Counted from the first letter of the stretch, positions 1 to 13,494 are shown. The stretch: DNA of 64,000 bases from Luteimonas mephitis DSM 12574 (GCF_000422305.1 NZ_KE383816.1:1-64000); one strand, 5' to 3'. Translations and numbers: made by a program. The notes: generated by a model from the letters alone, not told the origin.

Positions 1-125
1 CTGTCCTGGAAGTTGTAACCGACGCTGCCGGTCAGGTACCAGCGGTCGTCGAACTCCTGCGCATTGGCGGCCTGCGCAAAGCCGATGCCGGCGAGGAGCG
101 CGGCACAGAGCAGTTTCTTGTTCAT
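1..125 (-). CDS. OmpA-like outer membrane beta-barrel protein (N-terminal part)
   Basis: Only the first 41 codons lie in the window; the gene runs off the left edge. The protein begins MNKKLL with a typical Sec signal peptide ending near Ala-Asn-Ala, then a mature start QEFDDRWYLTGSVGYNFQD. That is the first strand of an OmpA-type eight-stranded barrel as seen in Xanthomonadaceae porins. A Shine-Dalgarno AAGGAG sits about 9 nt before the ATG, fixing the start. It probably anchors the outer membrane, perhaps with a C-terminal peptidoglycan-binding domain that cannot be seen here. The family call rests on the signal peptide and about 20 mature residues. Confidence 0.7.
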   Translation of the reverse strand, partial: MNKKLLCAALLAGIGFAQAANAQEFDDRWYLTGSVGYNFQD

Positions 126-286
126 TCGGGTTCAGCTCCTTGATTCAGGGGAAGGCTTGCTTGTTGACGCTTCTTGGTTGTCTTTATGTCGTTCAAGAGG
201 ACCGCGGGGAACGCCCGGCGCAACCCTAGGGCGATGGCCGTGAAGGCGCTGTTAACGCCGGCGTAACAGGTCCGCTGAACGGGCCA

Positions 287-1738
287 TTATTGTTGGTAAA
301 GCTGAATGAAGTCGGAAAGAGGGAGCGCGTCGAGCGCCGCGGGGTCCGCGGCCAGCGCCATCAGCCGCTCCGCCCTGCCCGGCGCGAGATGCGCCCGCAG
401 CGCGCTTTCGCACTTGGCCATCAGCACCGGAATGCCCTCGGCCCGGCGCTTGCGGTGGCCGATCGGGTAGTCGATCGAGACCTGCTGCGTCGCACTGCCG
501 TCCTTGAAGAACACCTGCACCGAATTGCCGATATACCGCTTGTCGGGATCGAAATAGTCGCGGGTGAACCGCGGGTTCTCCACCACCGTCATCTTCGCGC
601 GCAGCGCGTCGATGCGCGGATCTGCGGCGACGTCGTCCTCGTAGTCGGCGGCGGTCAGGCGGCCGAAGATCAGGGGGACGGCGACCATGTACTGGATGCA
701 ATGGTCGCGGTCGGCGTAGTTGGCCAGCGGCCCGGTCTTGTCGATGATGCGCGCGCCGGCTTCCTGGGTCTGGATCTCGATGCGCTCGATGTCGTCGAGA
801 CGTTCCCTGGCCTGGCCGTGCAGCTGCATCGCGCATTCCACGGCCGTCTGGGCGTGGAATTCGGCCGGGAAGCTGATCTTGAACAGGATGTTCTCCATCA
901 CGTAGCTGCCGAACGGGCGCTCGAACTCGAACGCCCTGCCGCCGAAGGCGACGTCCTGGAAGCCCCAGGTCCTGGCGCTCAGCGCGCTCGGGTAGCCGAC
1001 CACCTTCTTGTCGACGGCGTTGATCGCGTGGATGACCGCGCGGCGGCAGGCGTCGCCCGCGGCCCAGCTCTTGCGCGGGCCGGTGTTGGGCGCGTGGCGG
1101 TAGGTGCGCAGCACGCCGTTGTCGATCCACGAATGCGACACCGCGTTGATCACCTCCTGCTTGCCGCCGCCGAACATCGCGGTGGCGACCGCGGTCGAGG
1201 CCAGGCGCACCAGGATCACGTGGTCCAGGCCGACGCGGTTGAACGAGTTCCGCAGCGCGTACACGCCCTGGATCTCGTGCGCCTTGATCGCCCAGCCCAG
1301 CACGTCGCGCACCGTCATGCCCTTGCCGCCTGCCCGCTCGGCCTTGCGCGACAGCCAGTCGGCGACCGCGAGGATGGTGCCGAGGTTGTCCGAGGGATGG
1401 CCCCACTCGGCCGCCAGCCAGGTGTCGTTGAAATCGAGCCAGCGCACGAGGGTGCCGATGTTGAACGCGGCCTGGGCCGGATCGAGTTCGAACGCCGTGC
1501 CCGGCACGCGTGCGCCGCCAGGGATCTCGCCGCCGGCGACCAGCGGCCCGAGGTGCTTCACGCAGCCCTCGAACTTCATCGCCAGCATCGCGCAGGCCAG
1601 CGAGTCGAGCAGCATGTAGCGCGCGGTGTCGAAGGCCTCCTGCGAATCGACCTCGTACTCGATCACGTAGTCGGCGATGTCGACCATCGACTGGTCGGGA
1701 TCGGGGCGCGCGGCGGAACGGATGTCTGTGCTGGTCAT
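287..1738 (-). CDS. prpD: 2-methylcitrate dehydratase PrpD
   Basis: PrpD is the iron-independent dehydratase of the methylcitrate cycle, turning 2-methylcitrate into 2-methyl-cis-aconitate in the cytoplasm during propionyl-CoA breakdown. The protein is 483 aa, the length of enterobacterial PrpD, and reads through the MmgE/PrpD fold, including RWLDFNDTWLAAEWGHPSDN near residue 100 and EWAHP-like metal-free active-site segments. The chosen ATG has GGAGG six bases upstream; an in-frame ATG further up has no such site. It is the last gene of acnD-prpF-prpD, 155 bp after prpF. Its presence beside AcnD/PrpF, which carry out the same step, is unusual. Confidence 0.93.
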   Translation of the reverse strand: MTSTDIRSAARPDPDQSMVDIADYVIEYEVDSQEAFDTARYMLLDSLACAMLAMKFEGCVKHLGPLVAGGEIPGGARVPGTAFELDPAQAAFNIGTLVRWLDFNDTWLAAEWGHPSDNLGTILAVADWLSRKAERAGGKGMTVRDVLGWAIKAHEIQGVYALRNSFNRVGLDHVILVRLASTAVATAMFGGGKQEVINAVSHSWIDNGVLRTYRHAPNTGPRKSWAAGDACRRAVIHAINAVDKKVVGYPSALSARTWGFQDVAFGGRAFEFERPFGSYVMENILFKISFPAEFHAQTAVECAMQLHGQARERLDDIERIEIQTQEAGARIIDKTGPLANYADRDHCIQYMVAVPLIFGRLTAADYEDDVAADPRIDALRAKMTVVENPRFTRDYFDPDKRYIGNSVQVFFKDGSATQQVSIDYPIGHRKRRAEGIPVLMAKCESALRAHLAPGRAERLMALAADPAALDALPLSDFIQLYQQ

Positions 1739-1893
1739 GACCGGCCTCCGGGAAAAGGACGCGGGCATTGTGCGCCGACGGGCGTGCCGGCCAAGTGTGG
1801 CCGCCCGGCCAGGCGCATCAAGCGAATCATGCAGCCGCGGCTTCCAACGGCGTTGCGCTGACGCGTTCGTACCGCGCGGCAGGCCTCCCCGCG

Positions 1894-3090
1894 TCACAGC
1901 GTCCCTGCGGGAACGCGCACCGCACCGTCCATCAGCACCCGCGCGCTGCGGCTCATGATCGCCTTGGTGACGGTCCATCGGCCATCGGCCAATTGCGCCT
2001 GCGCGCCGACCCGCAGCGTGCCGGACGGATGGCCGAAGCGCACCGACTCGCGCTCGCCGCCGCCGGCGGCGCGGTTGACCAGGGTGCCGGGGATCGATGC
2101 CGCGGTGCCGATGGCAACCGCGGCGGTGCCCATCATCGCGTGGTGCAGCTTGCCCATCGACAGCGCGCGCACGTGCAGGTCGATCTCGCCGGCGGCGATT
2201 GCCTTGCCGCTGGAGGACACGTAGTCCTGCGCCGGCGCGACGAAGGCGACCTTGGGCGTGTGCTGGCGCGTGGCGGCCTCGGCGGCCGTCGCGATCAGGC
2301 CCATGCGCACGGCACCGGCGGCGCGGATCGCCTCGAACCGCGCCAGCGCCGCCGCGTCGTCGTTGATCGCGGCCTGCAGTTCGGTGCCGCGGTAACCCAG
2401 TTCGGCGGCATCGAGGAAGATCGCCGGGATGCCGGCGTTGATCAGCGTCGCGGTGAACCTGCCCACGCCGGGCACGTCCAGTTCGTCGACGAGGTTGCCG
2501 GTCGGGAACATGCCCGCCGCCGCGCCATCGCCTTCGCCCTCCTCGGACGGATCAAGGAACTCCAGCCTGATTTCGGCCGCCGGGAAGGTGACGCCGTCGA
2601 GCTCGAAATCGCCGGTTTCCTGCACCTGGCCATCCGCGACCGGCACGTGCGCGATGATCGTCTTGCCGATGTTGGCCTGCCAGATGCGCACCACCGCGGT
2701 GCCGTCGCGGGGAACGCGCGCCGGGTCGACCAGGCCATTGGCGATGGCGAACGGACCGACCGCGGACGACAGGTTGCCGCAATTGCCGCTCCAGTCGACG
2801 AAGGCCTTGTCGATCGCGACCTGGCCGTAGAGATAGTCGACGTCGTGATCGGGCACCGACGCCTTCGAGAGGATCACGCACTTGCTGGTGCTCGACGTCG
2901 CCCCGCCCATGCCGTCGGTGTGCTTGGCGTAGGGATCGGGCGAACCGATCACGCGCATCAGCAGCGCATCGCGCGCCGGCCCCGGCACCTGCGCCGCCTG
3001 CGGCAGGTCCTGAAGACGGAAGAACACGCCCTTGGAGGTGCCGCCGCGCATGTAGGTGGCGGGGATGCGGAGCTGCGGAACATGGGGCAT
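1894..3090 (-). CDS. prpF: 2-methylaconitate cis-trans isomerase PrpF
   Basis: PrpF isomerises trans-2-methylaconitate to the cis form and is needed when AcnD makes the dehydration product. The 398-aa protein has the diaminopimelate-epimerase-like PrpF signatures: YMRGGTSKGVFF at residues 13-24, GMGGATSSTSKC near 60, and the SGNCGNLSSAVGPFAI segment with its conserved Cys near 107. It lies 63 bp downstream of acnD on the same strand, matching the usual acnD-prpF pairing, and is probably co-transcribed. Only a weak GGAAAT lies upstream of the ATG, so translation may depend partly on coupling to acnD. Confidence 0.95.
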   Translation of the reverse strand: MPHVPQLRIPATYMRGGTSKGVFFRLQDLPQAAQVPGPARDALLMRVIGSPDPYAKHTDGMGGATSSTSKCVILSKASVPDHDVDYLYGQVAIDKAFVDWSGNCGNLSSAVGPFAIANGLVDPARVPRDGTAVVRIWQANIGKTIIAHVPVADGQVQETGDFELDGVTFPAAEIRLEFLDPSEEGEGDGAAAGMFPTGNLVDELDVPGVGRFTATLINAGIPAIFLDAAELGYRGTELQAAINDDAAALARFEAIRAAGAVRMGLIATAAEAATRQHTPKVAFVAPAQDYVSSSGKAIAAGEIDLHVRALSMGKLHHAMMGTAAVAIGTAASIPGTLVNRAAGGGERESVRFGHPSGTLRVGAQAQLADGRWTVTKAIMSRSARVLMDGAVRVPAGTL

Positions 3091-3153
3091 GGACGATTTC
3101 CGGAAAGTGGGGTGTTGTGGCGCGGTGGAATCTGGAGCGCGGGCGCGGACCGC

Positions 3154-5766
3154 CTACGCCTCCTGCGCCGCCTCGAAGAAGTCGTTGGCGAAGCGTTGCA
3201 GCACGCCGCCAGCCTCGTAGATCGACACTTCCTCGGCGGTATCGAGGCGGCAGGTGACCGGCACGTCCAGCCGCTCGCCGTCCTTGCGGTGGATCACCAG
3301 CGTCAGCGTCGCCCCCGGCGCCGGCGTGCCGTCGACATCGAAGGTCTCGGTGCCGTCGATGCCGAGCGTGTTGCGGTCGGTGCCGGGCTGGAACTCCAGC
3401 GGCAGCACGCCCATGCCGATCAGGTTGGTGCGGTGGATGCGCTCGAAACCCTCGGCGGCAATCGCCTCCACGCCGGCCAGGCGCACGCCCTTGGCGGCCC
3501 AGTCGCGCGAGCTGCCCTGTCCGTAGTCGGCGCCGGCGATGATGATCAGCGGCTGCCTGCGGTCCATGTAGGTTTCGATCGCCTCCCACATGCGCGTGAC
3601 CTGCCCTTCCGGCTCGATCCGCGCCAGCGAACCCTGGCGCACGCTGCCGTCGGCGTTGCGCACCATCTCGTTGAGCAGCTTCGGGTTGGCGAACGTGGCG
3701 CGCTGCGCGGTGAGGTGGTCGCCGCGGTGGGTGGCGTAGGAATTGAAGTCCTCTTCCGGCAAGCCCATCTTCGCCAGGTACTCGCCGGCGGCGCTGGTCG
3801 GCAGGATCGCGTTCGACGGCGACAGGTGGTCGGTGGTGATGTTGTCGCCCAGCACCGCCAGCGGGCGCATGCCGCGCAGGGTGCGTTCGCCGGCCAGCGC
3901 GCCTTCCCAGTAGGGCGGGCAGCGGATGTAGGTGCTCTGCGGGCGCCAGTCGTACAGCGGCTCGGCCTTTTGGTCGCGCGCGACGCGGACGTTGAACATC
4001 GGTTCGTACACCTGCCGGAACTGTTCGGGCTTGACGTGCGCGCGCACGATCGCGTCGATCTCCTCGTCGCTCGGCCACAGGTCCTTGAGGGTGACCGGAT
4101 TGCCCTGCGCGTCGGTGCCGAGCACGTCCTTCTCGATGTCGAAACGCACGGTGCCGGCGATCGCGTAGGCGACCACCAGCGGCGGCGAGGCAAGGAAGGC
4201 CTGCTTGGCGTAGGGGTGGATGCGGCCGTCGAAGTTGCGGTTGCCCGACAGCACGGCGGTGACGTAGAGGTCGCGCTCGATGACCTCCTTCTGGATCGCC
4301 GGATCGAGCGCGCCGCTCATGCCGTTGCAGGTGGTGCAGGCGAAACCGACGATGCCAAAGCCCAGCTGCTCCAGTTCCGGCAGCAGCTTCGAATCCTCCA
4401 GGTACAGCTGCACCGCCTTCGAGCCCGGTGCCAGCGAGGTCTTGACCCACGGCTTGCGCACCAGCCCCAGCGCGTTGGCCTTCTTCGCCAGCAGGCCGGC
4501 GGCGACGACGTTGCGCGGGTTGGAGGTGTTGGTGCAGCTGGTGATCGCGGCGATGATCACCGCGCCGTCGGGCATCAGGCCCTTTGCTTCCTCGGCGCGC
4601 GCGGCGTCGAGGTTGCCGGCGATGCCGCGCTCGGCCAGCGCGCTGGTCGGCAGGCGCCGGTGCGGGTTGGACGGGCCGGCCATGTTGCGGGTGACGGTCG
4701 ACAGGTCGAACGCCAGCGTGCGCTCGTACTGCGCGGTGGCCAGCGCGTCGGCCCACAGGCCGGTGTGCTTCGCGTAGGTCTCGACCAACTTCACCTGCGC
4801 GTCGTCGCGGCCGGTCAGGCGCAGGTAGTCGATGGTGTTGTCGTCGATGAAGAACATCGCCGCGGTCGCGCCGTACTCGGGCGCCATGTTGGAGATCGTC
4901 GCGCGGTCGCCCAGGGTCAGCGCGGACGCGCCTTCGCCGCGGAATTCCAGGTACGCGCCGACCACCTTCGACTGGCGCAGGAACTCGGTCAGCGCCAGCA
5001 CGATGTCGGTGGCGGTGATGCCCGGCTGCGGCCGGCCCGCCAGCTCGACGGCGACGATCTCCGGCAGCCGCATCCACGAGGCGCGGCCGAGCATCACGCT
5101 CTCCGCTTCCAGCCCGCCGACGCCGACCGCGATCACGCCCAGCGCATCGACGTGCGGGGTGTGGCTGTCGGTGCCCACGCAGGTGTCGGGGAACGCGACG
5201 CCGTCCTGCACGTAGACCACCGGCGACATCTTCTCCAGGTTGATCTGGTGCATGATCCCGTTGCCCGGCGGGATCACGTCGACATTGCGGAACGCATGCC
5301 GGGTCCACTCGATGAAGTGGAAGCGGTCCTCGTTGCGGCGATCCTCGATCGCGCGGTTCTTGCCGAACGCGTCCTTGTCGAAGCCCGGTGCCTCCACCGC
5401 CAGCGAGTGGTCGACGATCAGCTGGGTCGGCACCACCGGGTTGACCTGCGCCGGGTCGCCGCCGCGCCGCGCGATCGCGTCGCGCAGGCCGGCCAGGTCG
5501 ACCAGCGCGGTCTGGCCGAGGATGTCGTGGCAGACCACCCGCGCCGGGAACCAGGGGAAATCGAGGTCGCGGCGGCGCTCGACCAGCTGGGTGAGGTAGT
5601 CGCTGAGCCGGGCCGGATCGGCGCGGCGCACCAGGTTTTCCGCATGCACGCGCGAGGTGTACGGCAGCGCGTCGTAGGCACCCGGCTTGATCGCCTCGAC
5701 GGCGGCGCGGGTGTCGAAGTAGTCGAGATCGGTGCCGGGCAGCGGCTTGCGGAAATCGGTATTCAT
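3154..5766 (-). CDS. acnD: Fe/S-dependent 2-methylisocitrate dehydratase AcnD
   Basis: AcnD is an aconitase-family [4Fe-4S] enzyme that dehydrates 2-methylcitrate in propionate degradation and works with PrpF. The protein is 870 aa. The three cluster ligands are visible: C411 in ITSCTN, and C477 and C480 in FACTTCNG; the 66- and 3-residue spacings match aconitase A. Substrate-binding segments such as SRDWAAKG (near 790) are present. The start at MNTDFRKPLPG has GGAGAG about 11 nt upstream; an upstream in-frame start would add 22 poorly conserved residues. It heads the acnD-prpF-prpD run. AcnA is the main alternative, but the neighbours favour AcnD. Confidence 0.94.
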   Translation of the reverse strand: MNTDFRKPLPGTDLDYFDTRAAVEAIKPGAYDALPYTSRVHAENLVRRADPARLSDYLTQLVERRRDLDFPWFPARVVCHDILGQTALVDLAGLRDAIARRGGDPAQVNPVVPTQLIVDHSLAVEAPGFDKDAFGKNRAIEDRRNEDRFHFIEWTRHAFRNVDVIPPGNGIMHQINLEKMSPVVYVQDGVAFPDTCVGTDSHTPHVDALGVIAVGVGGLEAESVMLGRASWMRLPEIVAVELAGRPQPGITATDIVLALTEFLRQSKVVGAYLEFRGEGASALTLGDRATISNMAPEYGATAAMFFIDDNTIDYLRLTGRDDAQVKLVETYAKHTGLWADALATAQYERTLAFDLSTVTRNMAGPSNPHRRLPTSALAERGIAGNLDAARAEEAKGLMPDGAVIIAAITSCTNTSNPRNVVAAGLLAKKANALGLVRKPWVKTSLAPGSKAVQLYLEDSKLLPELEQLGFGIVGFACTTCNGMSGALDPAIQKEVIERDLYVTAVLSGNRNFDGRIHPYAKQAFLASPPLVVAYAIAGTVRFDIEKDVLGTDAQGNPVTLKDLWPSDEEIDAIVRAHVKPEQFRQVYEPMFNVRVARDQKAEPLYDWRPQSTYIRCPPYWEGALAGERTLRGMRPLAVLGDNITTDHLSPSNAILPTSAAGEYLAKMGLPEEDFNSYATHRGDHLTAQRATFANPKLLNEMVRNADGSVRQGSLARIEPEGQVTRMWEAIETYMDRRQPLIIIAGADYGQGSSRDWAAKGVRLAGVEAIAAEGFERIHRTNLIGMGVLPLEFQPGTDRNTLGIDGTETFDVDGTPAPGATLTLVIHRKDGERLDVPVTCRLDTAEEVSIYEAGGVLQRFANDFFEAAQEA

Positions 5767-5912
5767 GCGGGTATCGGCTCTCCAGCGTGGGCGACGACGC
5801 GCACGCGGACCGCCCTTCGCTCGAACGAGCATGGAAAGGCCGGCCGCGGAACGTGATGGCGGTGATTATCGCATCCGGCCCGGTGCCCGGCATGGCGACG
5901 CGGCACGGGCAT

Positions 5913-9442
<3,530 letters not shown>

Positions 9443-9727
9443 GCAGGCGCGCTCCGCGCGGCAATCCGGAGTAAAAACTCCAATCCAGTCAGTCATTTTT
9501 CGCGATTGGCGTTCAGGTTGCGTTGGGAAACCGCCCGCTACCGTGCGCCAACTTTTCCCGCCGCCCGATTCCGGCGGGACCGGCCCGGACCGCCCTTCTG
9601 CGGTCTTCGGAGCCCGGGCGAAAGCGCCATAGAGCCGCTGCCCTCCCCAATACGCCATGCCCGTTGGAACACCGAGCCCCCTGGCCCTGGTGATGCCGGC
9701 GGGCGCAACGCAGCAAGGAGTTGTTCG

Positions 9728-10186
9728 ATGAAACTGGCATGGATCCTGTGGTTGGCCACCGTGCTGCCGCCGCAAGCCGCCGATTCGCTCTGCCTCAGCA
9801 CCACGGTGTACCTCGAGGCCCGCGACCAGTCCAACCGCGGCCAGCAGGCCGTGGCCGAGGTGGCCCTGCGTCGCCAGGACAGCGGCCTGTGGGGCGACTC
9901 GATGTGCGATGTGGTGACCGCGCGCAAACAGTTCGCGCCGTCGCTGGTGTCGCCCAATACCCGCCTGGGCAACGTCGAGGCGTGGTCGCAGGCAGTGACG
10001 ATCGCGATCGAATCCGAGCGCAACTGGGCGTTGCCCGTCGGCGAGCGCAAGGAGATCGTGCCCGGCGCCAGCCATTTCATGGCCCACGACATCGCCAGCC
10101 CGAGCTGGCGCAACGCCTACCAGGTCGCGACGATCGGCGGCCACACCTTCCTCAAGGTGCAGAACCTCAAACCGCGCCACGGTTGA
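9728..10186 (+). CDS. exported SleB/CwlJ-type cell wall hydrolase
   Basis: A 152-aa protein with a short signal peptide (about residues 1-18) followed by a Hydrolase_2 (SleB) domain. The segment VYLEARDQSNRGQQAVAEVA, with the catalytic-type Glu in LEAR, matches the family core. In spore formers these enzymes cut cortex peptidoglycan; in Gram-negative bacteria they are probably periplasmic lytic transglycosylases or amidases. AAGGAG lies seven bases before the ATG. The usual Asn-Arg after the second strand is replaced by Leu-Arg-Arg. It lies alone between fadH and a GST gene. Confidence 0.8.
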   Translation: MKLAWILWLATVLPPQAADSLCLSTTVYLEARDQSNRGQQAVAEVALRRQDSGLWGDSMCDVVTARKQFAPSLVSPNTRLGNVEAWSQAVTIAIESERNWALPVGERKEIVPGASHFMAHDIASPSWRNAYQVATIGGHTFLKVQNLKPRHG

Positions 10187-10285
10187 CCGATCCGCGCGGC
10201 GCGACGGTCCGTTCCACTGGCGCCACCACGTCCTCACGGCGATGTCGTCATCATGGTGGTTTCCCGAACCGCCTGGAACTGACGC

Positions 10286-10900
10286 ATGAAGCTCTACTAC
10301 TCCCCCGGCGCCTGCTCGCTCGCCGACCACATCGTGCTCGAATGGATCGGCAAGCCCTACGAGGCCGTCCGCGTTTCGCGTGACGAGCGCAAGCTGCCGG
10401 GCTTCCTCAAGCTCAATCCCGCCGGCGCCGTGCCGGTGCTGCAGGACGGCGACTGGACGCTGACCCAGAACGCCGCGATCCTCAATTTCCTCGCCGACAC
10501 ATTCCCCGAAGCCGGCCTCGGCGGCGACGGCACGCCGAAGGGCCGCGCCGAGGTGAACCGCTGGCTGGCGTTCGTCAACTCCGACATGCATCCGGCGTTC
10601 AAGCCGCTGTTCGGCACGCTCGCCTGGCTCGGCGACGACGCAGCCATCGAGAAGGGCAAGGGCGTGGCGCGCAAGACGCTGCGCGGCATGTTCGAACGCA
10701 TCGACGCGCAGCTCGCAGGCAACGACTGGATCGCCGGCAGCCGTTCCATCGCCGACCCTTACCTGTACGTGGTGACGCGCTGGGCGAAGGGGAACGACAT
10801 CGACCTGTCGGGGCTCGGCAACCTCGAAAACTTCATTGCACGGATCGAATCCGACGCCGCGGTGCAGCGGGTGCTGAAGGCGGAAGCCGTCGCGTCGTGA
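10286..10900 (+). CDS. gst: glutathione S-transferase
   Basis: A cytoplasmic 204-aa glutathione transferase. The thioredoxin-like N-domain begins MKLYYSPGACSLADHI, with Ser/Cys near residues 9-11 as in beta-class bacterial GSTs. It includes the cis-Pro glutathione-binding segment NPAGAVPVL near 50 and the Glu/Asn-Ala pair of TLTQNAAIL near 65. The helical C-domain carries the N-capping segment SRSIADPYLYVV near 153. The substrate cannot be told; related proteins detoxify electrophiles or handle peroxides. It points towards prpC on the opposite strand. Confidence 0.9.
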   Translation: MKLYYSPGACSLADHIVLEWIGKPYEAVRVSRDERKLPGFLKLNPAGAVPVLQDGDWTLTQNAAILNFLADTFPEAGLGGDGTPKGRAEVNRWLAFVNSDMHPAFKPLFGTLAWLGDDAAIEKGKGVARKTLRGMFERIDAQLAGNDWIAGSRSIADPYLYVVTRWAKGNDIDLSGLGNLENFIARIESDAAVQRVLKAEAVAS

Positions 10901-11031
10901 GGCGCGGATTCCCGGCTGCCGAAGCGCAGGTCCTGCCGCTGATCAGGGCCGATGGGCACGGACCGGGCGCAACGGCGTAGAAGATCGCACTTCCCTGCCC
11001 CACCCGTCCTGGCCGGCGCAGAACGCTGGCA

Positions 11032-11062
11032 AAAAAAAAGGGGTCGCGCAACGCGCGGCCCC
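11032..11062 (-). terminator. rho-independent terminator downstream of prpC
   Basis: A 10-bp GC-rich stem (11040-11049 with 11053-11062, one G-T pair) and a 3-nt loop. On the minus strand it is followed by nine consecutive T. It lies 22 bp beyond the prpC stop and ends the prpB-prpC unit. The facing gst gene may also stop here, but the T-run is only right for the minus strand. Confidence 0.88.
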
Positions 11063-11084
11063 TTCTTCCAGGACAAGACGATGG

Positions 11085-12236
11085 TCAGCGCTTGCCGATC
11101 GGCACGTAGGCGCGGTCTTCCGGCCCGGTGTAGTTGGCGCTGGGGCGGATGATCTTGCCGTCCTCGCGCTGCTCGATCACGTGCGCGCTCCAGCCCGCGG
11201 TACGCGCGATCACGAACAGCGGGGTGAACATCGGCGTCGGCACGCCCATCATGTGGTAGCTCGATGCACTGAACCAGTCGAGGTTCGGGAACATCTTCTT
11301 CATCTCCATCATGACGTTCTCGATCCGTTCGGACACGTCGAACAGGGTCATGTTGCCGCCGTCCTGGCACAGCCTGCGCGAGATGTCCTTGATGATCGGG
11401 TTGCGCGGGTCGCCGATGGTGTAGACCGGATGGCCGAAGCCGATCACGATCTCCTTGCGCTCCACCCGGGCGCGGATGTCGGCCTCGGCCTCGTCGGCAC
11501 TGCCGTAGCGCGAGATGATGTCCATCGCCACTTCGTTGGCGCCGCCGTGCTTGGGGCCGCGCAGCGCGCCGATCGCTCCGGTGATGCACGAATGCATGTC
11601 GCTGCCGGTGCCGGCGATCACCCGCGCGGTGAACGTGCTGGCGTTGAACTCGTGCTCCGCGTACAGGATCAGCGACTTGTCCATCGCATCGGCGTGCAGC
11701 TCGCTAGGCGCCTGGCCGTGCAGCAGGTGCAGGAAGTGCGCGGCGATCGAGTCGTCATCGGTTTCGACGTCGATGCGACGGCCGTTGCGGGTGAAGTGCC
11801 ACCAGTACAGCAGCATCGAGCCGAAGCTCGCCATCAGGCGGTCGGCGATGTCGCGCGCCTCGGATGCCGGATGACCATCGCGCTCGGGGAGCACGGTGCC
11901 CAGCACCGAGCAGCCGGTGCGCATCACGTCCATCGGATGCGCGTTGGCGGGCACCAGCTCCAGCGCCTCCTGGACGATCGCGGGCAGGCCGCGCAGCCGC
12001 GCCAGCTTGGCCTTGTACGCCTTGAGTTGCGAAGCCGTGGGCAGCGCGCCGTGCACCAGCAGGTGCGCCACTTCCTCGAAAGTGGACTTCGTCGCCAGGT
12101 CGTGGATGTCGTAGCCGCGGTAGTGGAGGTCGTTGCCGCTGCGGCCGACCGTGCACAGCGCGGTGTTGCCGGCGGCGGTGCCGGACAAGGCCACCGACTT
12201 CTTCGGCTTCGGCAGGGTGCTCGGGGTGTCGCTCAT
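11085..12236 (-). CDS. prpC: 2-methylcitrate synthase PrpC
   Basis: PrpC condenses propionyl-CoA with oxaloacetate to give 2-methylcitrate, the entry step of the methylcitrate cycle. The 383-aa protein has citrate-synthase-fold signatures: the [18 protein letters not shown] start, catalytic His in the [11 protein letters not shown] and GFGHPVYT segments, and a conserved catalytic Asp region near the C-terminus. Its length (about 383) and its neighbour prpB separate it from the longer housekeeping citrate synthase GltA. Two ATGs lie 6 nt apart; the second has GGAG at a proper 7-nt spacing and was chosen. It lies 275 bp after prpB and has a -10-like box upstream. Confidence 0.93.
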   Translation of the reverse strand: MSDTPSTLPKPKKSVALSGTAAGNTALCTVGRSGNDLHYRGYDIHDLATKSTFEEVAHLLVHGALPTASQLKAYKAKLARLRGLPAIVQEALELVPANAHPMDVMRTGCSVLGTVLPERDGHPASEARDIADRLMASFGSMLLYWWHFTRNGRRIDVETDDDSIAAHFLHLLHGQAPSELHADAMDKSLILYAEHEFNASTFTARVIAGTGSDMHSCITGAIGALRGPKHGGANEVAMDIISRYGSADEAEADIRARVERKEIVIGFGHPVYTIGDPRNPIIKDISRRLCQDGGNMTLFDVSERIENVMMEMKKMFPNLDWFSASSYHMMGVPTPMFTPLFVIARTAGWSAHVIEQREDGKIIRPSANYTGPEDRAYVPIGKR

Positions 12237-12273
12237 CGGCATGCTCCGGTCTTGTTTGCTTTGCGATGCGGGC

Positions 12274-12279
12274 ATTTTA
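12274..12279 (-). promoter_or_regulatory. -10-like box upstream of prpC
   Basis: On the minus strand the sequence reads CCGTAAAATGCC, a TAAAAT hexamer 38 bp before the prpC start. No good -35 is visible. The same TAAAAT box recurs upstream of prpB, the aminotransferase gene and hemA. Confidence 0.35.
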
Positions 12280-12511
12280 CGGCTTTCAGCCGCTGGCCTG
12301 TCCGCTTCGCCGTGCCGCCCGCGTTGACTGGGACGACGGGGGCGATGCCAGTGCGGCACCGCTGCCACGCGACCAGCGGATCGAGTCCGCGTCGCGAACC
12401 AACGCGCCGGTGGGGTCTGGCCAGAGGGGGCTGGCTCGGACTCAAGTGACTTCTCTCCAGGCCCGCCGGCCGACTACCCACCCGCGAAAGGCGCCCGCGC
12501 CGCCGGCCCGC

Positions 12512-13393
12512 CTATTCCTTCGAGAACAGCTCGTCGAGCTTGCGCTCGTAGGCGTGGTAGCCGAGGAAGTCGTACAGCTCTTCTCGCGTTTGCAGGCGGT
12601 CGATGATGTTCTTCTGCGTGCCTTCGCGGCGCACGGCCTCGTAGAAGCCGAGCGCGGCCTTGTTCATCGCGCGATAGGCGCCGCAGCAGTACAGCGCGAT
12701 GTCGACGCCGGCGTCGCGCAACTCGTCGGTGGTGAAGAACGGCGTGGAACCGAACTCGGTGAGGTTGGCCAGGATCGGCACCTTCACCGCGGCCTTGAAG
12801 CGCCGGTAGTCGTCGAGCGTCTTCATCGCCTCGGGGAAGATCATGTCGGCGCCGGCTTCGACGTAGGCCACGGCGCGTTCAATCGCCGAATCGATGCCTT
12901 CGCTGGCGGCCGCATCTGTGCGCGCCATGATCACGAAGCCGGCGTCAGTGCGCGCATCGACCGCGGCCTTGACCCGGTCGGCCATCTCCGCCTTCGGCAC
13001 CACTTCCTTGCCCGGGCGATGGCCGCAGCGCTTCTGTCCCACCTGGTCCTCCATGTGCACCGCGGCCACGCCGACGCGCTCGAAGTTCCGGATCGTGCGC
13101 GCGATGTTGAACGCCCCGCCCCAGCCGGTGTCGATGTCGACCAGCAGCGGCATGCCGGTGGCGTCGACGATGCGACGCGCGTCGATCAGCACGTCCTCCA
13201 TCGTCGAGATGCCCAGGTCGGGCATGCCCAGCGAGTTGGCGGCGACGCCGCCGCCGGACAGGTACAGCGCCTTGTAACCCGTGCGCCTGGCCATCAGGCC
13301 GGCGTAGGCGGTGATCGCGCCCATGACCTGCAGCGGGGATTCCTCGGCCAGCGCGGCGCGGAAGCGGGCGCCGGCGGATGTGGATGCGCTCAT
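12512..13393 (-). CDS. prpB: 2-methylisocitrate lyase PrpB
   Basis: PrpB splits 2-methylisocitrate into pyruvate and succinate, the last step of the methylcitrate cycle. The 293-aa protein is of normal length and carries the isocitrate-lyase-superfamily motif KRCGH at residues 121-125, with catalytic C123. It also has the Mg-binding DIDTGWGG (87-93) and the substrate-binding ITAYAG region. GGAG lies five bases before the ATG. It is first of the prpB-prpC pair. No PrpR-type or GntR regulator is encoded beside it in this window. Confidence 0.95.
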   Translation of the reverse strand: MSASTSAGARFRAALAEESPLQVMGAITAYAGLMARRTGYKALYLSGGGVAANSLGMPDLGISTMEDVLIDARRIVDATGMPLLVDIDTGWGGAFNIARTIRNFERVGVAAVHMEDQVGQKRCGHRPGKEVVPKAEMADRVKAAVDARTDAGFVIMARTDAAASEGIDSAIERAVAYVEAGADMIFPEAMKTLDDYRRFKAAVKVPILANLTEFGSTPFFTTDELRDAGVDIALYCCGAYRAMNKAALGFYEAVRREGTQKNIIDRLQTREELYDFLGYHAYERKLDELFSKE

Positions 13394-13414
13394 GGGAACT
13401 CCGGCAAAAACGCG

Positions 13415-13420
13415 ATTTTA
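13415..13420 (-). promoter_or_regulatory. -10-like box upstream of prpB
   Basis: TAAAAT on the minus strand, 22 bp before the prpB ATG, with no recognisable -35. This is likely the start of the prpB-prpC transcript. Confidence 0.35.
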
Positions 13421-13494
13421 GCCGATGCCGTGGCGACGGCGCCGGAAACAGCGAGCCCTCGCCCGGCCGCGGCGCCCTGGCCGAGGCGAACGCG

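Noticed and set aside
1768-5856. Very long plus-strand open frame over prpD, prpF and acnD
   Set aside because: High-GC codon bias keeps the antisense frame open; the translation is Arg/Ala/Gly-rich without family motifs, and real genes cover the other strand.
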